From Christensenella sp. UBA5327 (GTDB lineage: Bacteria; Bacillota; Clostridia; Christensenellales; Aristaeellaceae): a stretch of 15,964 nt of DNA. The notes beneath the pieces were generated by a model. It was given only the letters and a program-made list of their open reading frames with translations. It did not search any database and was not told where the DNA came from. Positions 12,542 to 15,964 of the stretch are shown here, one piece after another. The stretch's first letter is position 1; every line of letters begins with the position of its first letter. Where the stretch lies: NCBI GenBank assembly GCA_002411105.1, contig DHQX01000051.1, forward strand, positions 21,727-37,690. The letters are read 5' to 3'. The position numbers and the translations under genes were made by a program.

Positions 12542-12566
12542 CCACCCGGGCAGCCGGGTGGTTTTT
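12542..12566 (+). terminator. intrinsic terminator after the zinc-ribbon gene
   Basis: CCACCCGG-GCAG-CCGGGTGG (12542-12561), an 8-bp perfect GC-rich stem with a 4-nt loop, followed by TTTTT. Lies 25 bp after the stop codon. Confidence 0.93.
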
Positions 12567-12585
12567 CATCATTTGTCCCCTAAGA

Positions 12586-12614
12586 TTGACAAAGGTGGTA
12601 TAAAAAGCTATCGT
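12586..12614 (+). promoter_or_regulatory. promoter of the transpeptidase-CapA fusion gene
   Basis: Perfect -35 TTGACA (12586-12591), 17-bp spacer, -10 TATCGT (12609-12614). Start near 12621 and a leader of about 34 nt with AAAAGGGGG before ATG 12655. The -10 is imperfect, so strength is uncertain. Confidence 0.55.
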
Positions 12615-12654
12615 TTCCTCGAAAACGCTTTTATCGCCCGGAAAAGGGGGAACC

Positions 12655-15153
12655 ATGGGAAAAGACATTACACGGCCCTGGATCAAAAGGTTCGTCTGTC
12701 TATATGCGCTGCTGCTTCTGCTGACAATAACGGTTCAGGCCGAAACTGTGGGCCTATCCATGGAGAACATCGGCGGCATCAAGCCGTATCAGCCTGGAGC
12801 TATCACGCTTTCAATTCCCGAGGCCGGCCAGCTGCGCCTTTATGCCCTGATCAATCAGCATAAGGTACCCCTCATCCCAGCCCAGCCAGTTGCCGCGGGT
12901 TCCCTGTCCATTCCGTTTAACGGTCTGGACGCTTCCGGGGAACCGCTTCCCAGGGGTGAGTACCCGCTTGTGGCAGAGCTGGACGGCGCTGCGAAAACCC
13001 ATCAGTCAGAGCATCTGATGAAAGTACTCAAGCCCATCCCAGCCATTCAGTATGCCATCGTCGCCAGAGAAAGCCTGCCTGCCCAGGGCGGTGAGGATCT
13101 GCTGGTGGATTATCAGTTGACCGCGGCCCGGCAGCTGAACGTGGCGATATACCATGGGAGCCTTCAGACCGCGCCTGTCAGAACCTGGACGCTTGAAGCC
13201 AGGGACGAGCTGCCGCGCCGCTTCCGCTGGGACAAAACCGTCGGAAAAAAGCCTGTGGCACCTGGAGATTATCTCATATCTTTCAGCCTCAGGGGCTCAG
13301 ATCAGCCAGCCCAGGTCCGTGCCTTCACCCTGACGGATCAGTTGCCGGAAACCCCTTCCATTGCCATCGCCAGGCCCGGTGAATGGCTGCCCCTTGCCAT
13401 GGATGATGACAGCGTGTGGACCGCCATGATGGCCCCCGCCACTGTGCTTGATATCGGTGATATGCAGCATCAGCATGTATACGCTGATCCGGATGAAAAA
13501 TCTGAAAAGCTGGGCATGGTCCACGGTCAGACAGCGGGGCTTGAAGTGCTGGAAACCGGCATCAATGGCTTCACTAGGGTGCGCACAGCACGTCATGACG
13601 ATGGTGAGATCATCACGGGCTATGTGCCTGAAAAGAAACTCATGGTCATCAAGCCGGATACCCGCTATGGCATCCTGATTGACAAGAAGAGCCAAACCCT
13701 CAGGGTGTACAAAGCCGGCCAATACCTGGGGCAGTTGCTTGTCAGCACCGGGGTCTATGTGCCCCCGGGCAAGGACTCTTTTGAGACCATCAGCGGCGCC
13801 TTCCTCACCCAGGACCGCATCGCCACCTTCCGTCTGGAAGGATTCCAATATGACTATGCCATGCGCATTGATGGGGGCAACCTGCTGCACCAGCTGGGCT
13901 ATCGCAACAAGGGGGGGCAGGACTTTACTGAGCACTGGCTGGCCCTGGGCGGCAAAGCCTCCCATGGCTGTGTGCGGATAGACAACCGCATGAATGAGCA
14001 GTACATCAACGCCTGGTGGCTGTATGCCAACCTGCCCCGGAACACCAAGGTGCTGGTGGTGGAGGATGCCGCTGCCCTGGGCCTGGCCCCACAGCCTGTC
14101 TTGCTTGGCACCTCTGCTGAACCGGCAGCCAGCCCATCCCCCACGCCCGATGATGAGCCGGTAGCGGAACCGCTTCCCACGCCCCAGGCCGTCGCTCTTG
14201 AGGAGCCGCCTCATGATGTGGTCGTCACCCTGTCCTTCGCGGGGGATTGTGTGTTGGGCAGCGAGGAGGCCACCCGCAGAAAGCCTGATTCCTTTGATTC
14301 CCTGATCGCGCAGAAGGGCTACGCCTGGCCCTTCTCGGGCTTTCAGGACTTTTTCGGCCAGGATGACCTCACCCTGATCAACCTGGAAAACGTGCTGATG
14401 GATTCCGCACGGAACCGGAATGAATCCCGTCTGCACAATTTCAGGGGGCCCTCGGCTTTTGCCCAGATTTTGAAAGAGGGCAGCGTGGAGTTGGTCAATA
14501 TCGCCAACAACCATTATCCGGACTATGGCGCTGTGGGCAAACGCAGCACAAGAGGCGCCCTTGAGGCGGTGGGCCTGCCCTATTCAGGGTATAACTGGCT
14601 GCATGTATTTGAAAAACAGGGCATCAAAGTGGGCTTTGGCGGCATAAGGGAGACAATCTACCACCAGGACAAGAAGCGCATCAGCCGGGAAATTGCAGAT
14701 TTGAAGGCGCAGGGCTGCCAGTATATCGTGTACACCATCCATGCCGGCGAGGAATATGCCCCCCGGCACAACGCCCTGCAAACCGAAATTGCCCACGCCG
14801 CCATTGATGCAGGGGCAAACCTGGTCATCGGCCACCATCCCCATGTGCCCCAGGGCATTGAGATGTACAACGATGGCCTGATTTTCTATTCCCTTGGCAA
14901 TTTTATTTTCGGCGGCAACCTGGCGCTGTCCACCTTTGACTCCCTGGCGGTTCAAGCAAGGCTTTATTTCAGCCAGGGTGTGCTCACCCAAACCCAGGTG
15001 CAGCTGATTCCCCTCATCACAAGCGGCACAGCGCCCCAGAATGATTTCAGGCCGATTCCAGCGCAAGGTGAGGACAAGCAACGGATCCTTGCCATCGTCA
15101 ACAACGACAGCGATTTTGTCTATCCGGAGCTTTTCACATTGCCCGCACTATAG
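12655..15153 (+). CDS. secreted L,D-transpeptidase (YkuD) fused to CapA-like metallophosphatase
   Basis: One uninterrupted frame of 832 residues joins two cell-surface activities. Order: signal sequence or anchor at about 10-29 (cut likely after VQA); two FlgD-type Ig-like modules (about 33-110 and 145-215, each ending in the G-x-Y pattern GEYPL and GDYLI); an SH3-like module (about 270-332, HVYADPDEKSEKLG to GYVPEKKL); a YkuD L,D-transpeptidase (about 337-470) with the active site GGKASHGCVRI (S436, H437, C439), which makes 3-3 peptidoglycan cross-links; a Pro-rich linker (488-520); and a CapA/PGA_cap metallophosphatase-like domain (about 522-830) with SFAGDCVLG at 527-535, NLEN at 576-579, NIANNH at 615-620, H696, GHHPH at 726-730 and SLGNF at 746-750. 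CapA members relate to poly-gamma-glutamate capsule, but no capBC is here. ATG 12655 follows AAGGGGG. Confidence 0.88.
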   Translation: MGKDITRPWIKRFVCLYALLLLLTITVQAETVGLSMENIGGIKPYQPGAITLSIPEAGQLRLYALINQHKVPLIPAQPVAAGSLSIPFNGLDASGEPLPRGEYPLVAELDGAAKTHQSEHLMKVLKPIPAIQYAIVARESLPAQGGEDLLVDYQLTAARQLNVAIYHGSLQTAPVRTWTLEARDELPRRFRWDKTVGKKPVAPGDYLISFSLRGSDQPAQVRAFTLTDQLPETPSIAIARPGEWLPLAMDDDSVWTAMMAPATVLDIGDMQHQHVYADPDEKSEKLGMVHGQTAGLEVLETGINGFTRVRTARHDDGEIITGYVPEKKLMVIKPDTRYGILIDKKSQTLRVYKAGQYLGQLLVSTGVYVPPGKDSFETISGAFLTQDRIATFRLEGFQYDYAMRIDGGNLLHQLGYRNKGGQDFTEHWLALGGKASHGCVRIDNRMNEQYINAWWLYANLPRNTKVLVVEDAAALGLAPQPVLLGTSAEPAASPSPTPDDEPVAEPLPTPQAVALEEPPHDVVVTLSFAGDCVLGSEEATRRKPDSFDSLIAQKGYAWPFSGFQDFFGQDDLTLINLENVLMDSARNRNESRLHNFRGPSAFAQILKEGSVELVNIANNHYPDYGAVGKRSTRGALEAVGLPYSGYNWLHVFEKQGIKVGFGGIRETIYHQDKKRISREIADLKAQGCQYIVYTIHAGEEYAPRHNALQTEIAHAAIDAGANLVIGHHPHVPQGIEMYNDGLIFYSLGNFIFGGNLALSTFDSLAVQARLYFSQGVLTQTQVQLIPLITSGTAPQNDFRPIPAQGEDKQRILAIVNNDSDFVYPELFTLPAL

Positions 15154-15480
15154 GCTGTCCAGAACCTCCTCAAGCTTCCGCAGAAATTCAGACTCACCTA
15201 AGGTGTTGATCTTGAAGAAAACCGCCTGTGAGCCACCGGAGGTGATGGCGGTGAGAAACATGTCTTTTCCGCGGGCCGCCAGCGTCACCGACAGGCTGAC
15301 CCGGTTGCTGCCGAACCAACTGTAACGCTCATACACCCGCGTGGCCACGCGCACATCCTCCACCTGCCAGTCGCTGCCGTCCTCATAGCTGGCGGACATG
15401 CTGCCAGATAGGATTCCTGTGTGGATACGGTCAAGCAGGCTGTCAAACTCCCCGCTGAGCCTTCGTTCCAGTTTGGCCAT
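15148..15480 (-). CDS. DUF6054-like conserved protein
   Basis: A 110-residue soluble protein, function unknown. I match it from memory to the DUF6054 group of clostridial proteins: MAKLERRLSGEFDSLLDRIHTG (in two blocks, 1-12 and 13-22), the Ser-rich SGSMSASYEDGSDW at 25-38, VRVATRVYERYSWFG at 43-57 and the well-kept SGGSQAVFFKINTLGE at 81-96. The pattern suggests an alpha/beta fold with an antiparallel sheet; no catalytic motif is visible. ATG 15480 has a perfect AAGGAGG eight bases upstream. The gene follows the ABC-2 permease by 14 bp on the same strand and is almost surely cotranscribed with it. Its stop overlaps the end of the convergent transpeptidase gene by 6 bp. Confidence 0.75.
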   Translation of the reverse strand: MAKLERRLSGEFDSLLDRIHTGILSGSMSASYEDGSDWQVEDVRVATRVYERYSWFGSNRVSLSVTLAARGKDMFLTAITSGGSQAVFFKINTLGESEFLRKLEEVLDSL

Positions 15481-15494
15481 TTATCATGCCTCCT

Positions 15495-15964
15495 TTAAAT
15501 GGACAGATCCTTGCGCAGATAATATCCAAAACCCGCAAACAAAAGCGCGCCTGAAGAAGCAAAGCCAATGCCAATGGAGCGCCACAGCGGGCCTTTTGCT
15601 GCCGTGATCCGGGTGATGTCCGTGTAATAATAGGGCGTCAGGTATTCCAGCACTGCGGTCTGACGGTTCACGTTGATGAACAGATTCAAGAAATAAAATG
15701 CCAGCACAATTCCAAGGCCGGGCACCACATTGTCCCGCTTTTTAAAGCAGGAGATGCCAAAGCACAGCACTGCCACCTGCAGGTTCATCAGCAAAAGGGA
15801 TATATGAAACCATATAAAGGCATCCCTGGAGAAGGTCTGCCCCAAAATGCCGATGCCAATCAGCGATACCACCGTGCAAAACACATTGAGCAGCGTGACC
15901 AGCAGGATGAGGGCGATAAACTTCTGGATCAATACACTCCCGCGGCTGATGGGCTGAGAAAACA
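15495..15964 (-). CDS. ABC-2 type transporter permease, C-terminal part, cut by the window edge
   Basis: Membrane subunit of an ABC-2 type system, probably an exporter. The minus-strand frame is open to the right edge and ends at 15495, so about 156 C-terminal residues are present and the start lies outside. An internal TTG at 15932 is not the true start, because the residues before it (SQPISRGSVL) match the P-I-S-R-x-x-V/I coupling-helix motif of ABC-2 permeases. Hydrophobic segments follow at about 15880-15930, 15760-15830, 15680-15735 and 15510-15560. A predicted extracytoplasmic stretch (NVNRQTAVLEYLTPYYYTDIT) precedes the last helix, in the usual place for this group. It is followed by the DUF6054-like gene after 14 bp. 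The ATPase partner would lie to the right. Substrate unknown. Confidence 0.83.
   Translation of the reverse strand, partial: FSQPISRGSVLIQKFIALILLVTLLNVFCTVVSLIGIGILGQTFSRDAFIWFHISLLLMNLQVAVLCFGISCFKKRDNVVPGLGIVLAFYFLNLFINVNRQTAVLEYLTPYYYTDITRITAAKGPLWRSIGIGFASSGALLFAGFGYYLRKDLSI

Noticed and set aside
13297..14514. 405-codon open frame antisense to the transpeptidase-CapA gene
   Set aside because: It lies wholly inside a gene with clear domains, has no recognisable domain of its own, and reflects the codon composition of the sense gene.
1..15964. CRISPR arrays, insertion sequences, phage genes or defence systems
   Set aside because: No direct-repeat array, transposase, integrase or nuclease signature was found on either strand.

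Overview
The window (15,964 bp, moderately GC-rich) reads like a chromosomal segment of a Gram-positive anaerobe of the Clostridia. Pointers are strong GGAGG-type ribosome binding sites, consensus sigma-A promoters, families typical of Clostridia (AzlCD, a DUF6054-like protein, a CxxC-x17-CxxC zinc-ribbon protein) and a molybdenum-cofactor (Moco) type riboswitch. A Christensenellales-like lineage is a guess. There is no phage, transposon or CRISPR signal. Genes are packed tightly on both strands, often with overlapping ends.

Left part (1-5005): an AI-2E family transporter runs off the left edge and is divergent from murI (glutamate racemase). Then come a stand-alone riboflavin kinase module, an HD-domain hydrolase divergent from it, an unrecognised 175-residue protein, the azlC-azlD branched-chain amino acid exporter pair, a GNAT acetyltransferase, and tRNA-Ala(GGC) with its own promoter, an encoded CCA and a terminator 1 nt beyond the CCA.

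Centre (5109-10492): the most coherent system. A minus-strand transcript starts at a near-consensus promoter (10464-10492) and immediately enters a four-helix RNA (10354-10452) that looks like a Moco riboswitch. About 100 nt later come six tightly coupled genes: SAM methyltransferase, FmdE-like zinc protein, FecCD/BtuC-type permease, ABC ATPase, periplasmic-type binding protein and MobB. I read this as a Moco-sensing operon for molybdate or tungstate uptake through a MolABC-like transporter, ending in the GTP-binding partner of Moco dinucleotide synthesis. The methyltransferase and FmdE-like protein have no assigned job. A THEP1-type NTPase converges on mobB with a 62-bp 3' overlap and may have an almost leaderless mRNA.

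Right part (10503-15964): a cytoplasmic class-3-lipase-like hydrolase ends 10 bp before the riboswitch operon promoter. It is divergent from a second transcript that begins with a roughly 210-nt structured RNA closed by a 9-bp long-range helix (candidate raiA-type RNA or cis-regulator), followed by a small zinc-ribbon protein and a strong terminator. Next is an 832-residue secreted protein joining Ig-like, SH3-like, L,D-transpeptidase and CapA-like metallophosphatase domains. A DUF6054-like protein and the C-terminal part of an ABC-2 permease form an operon that enters from the right edge.
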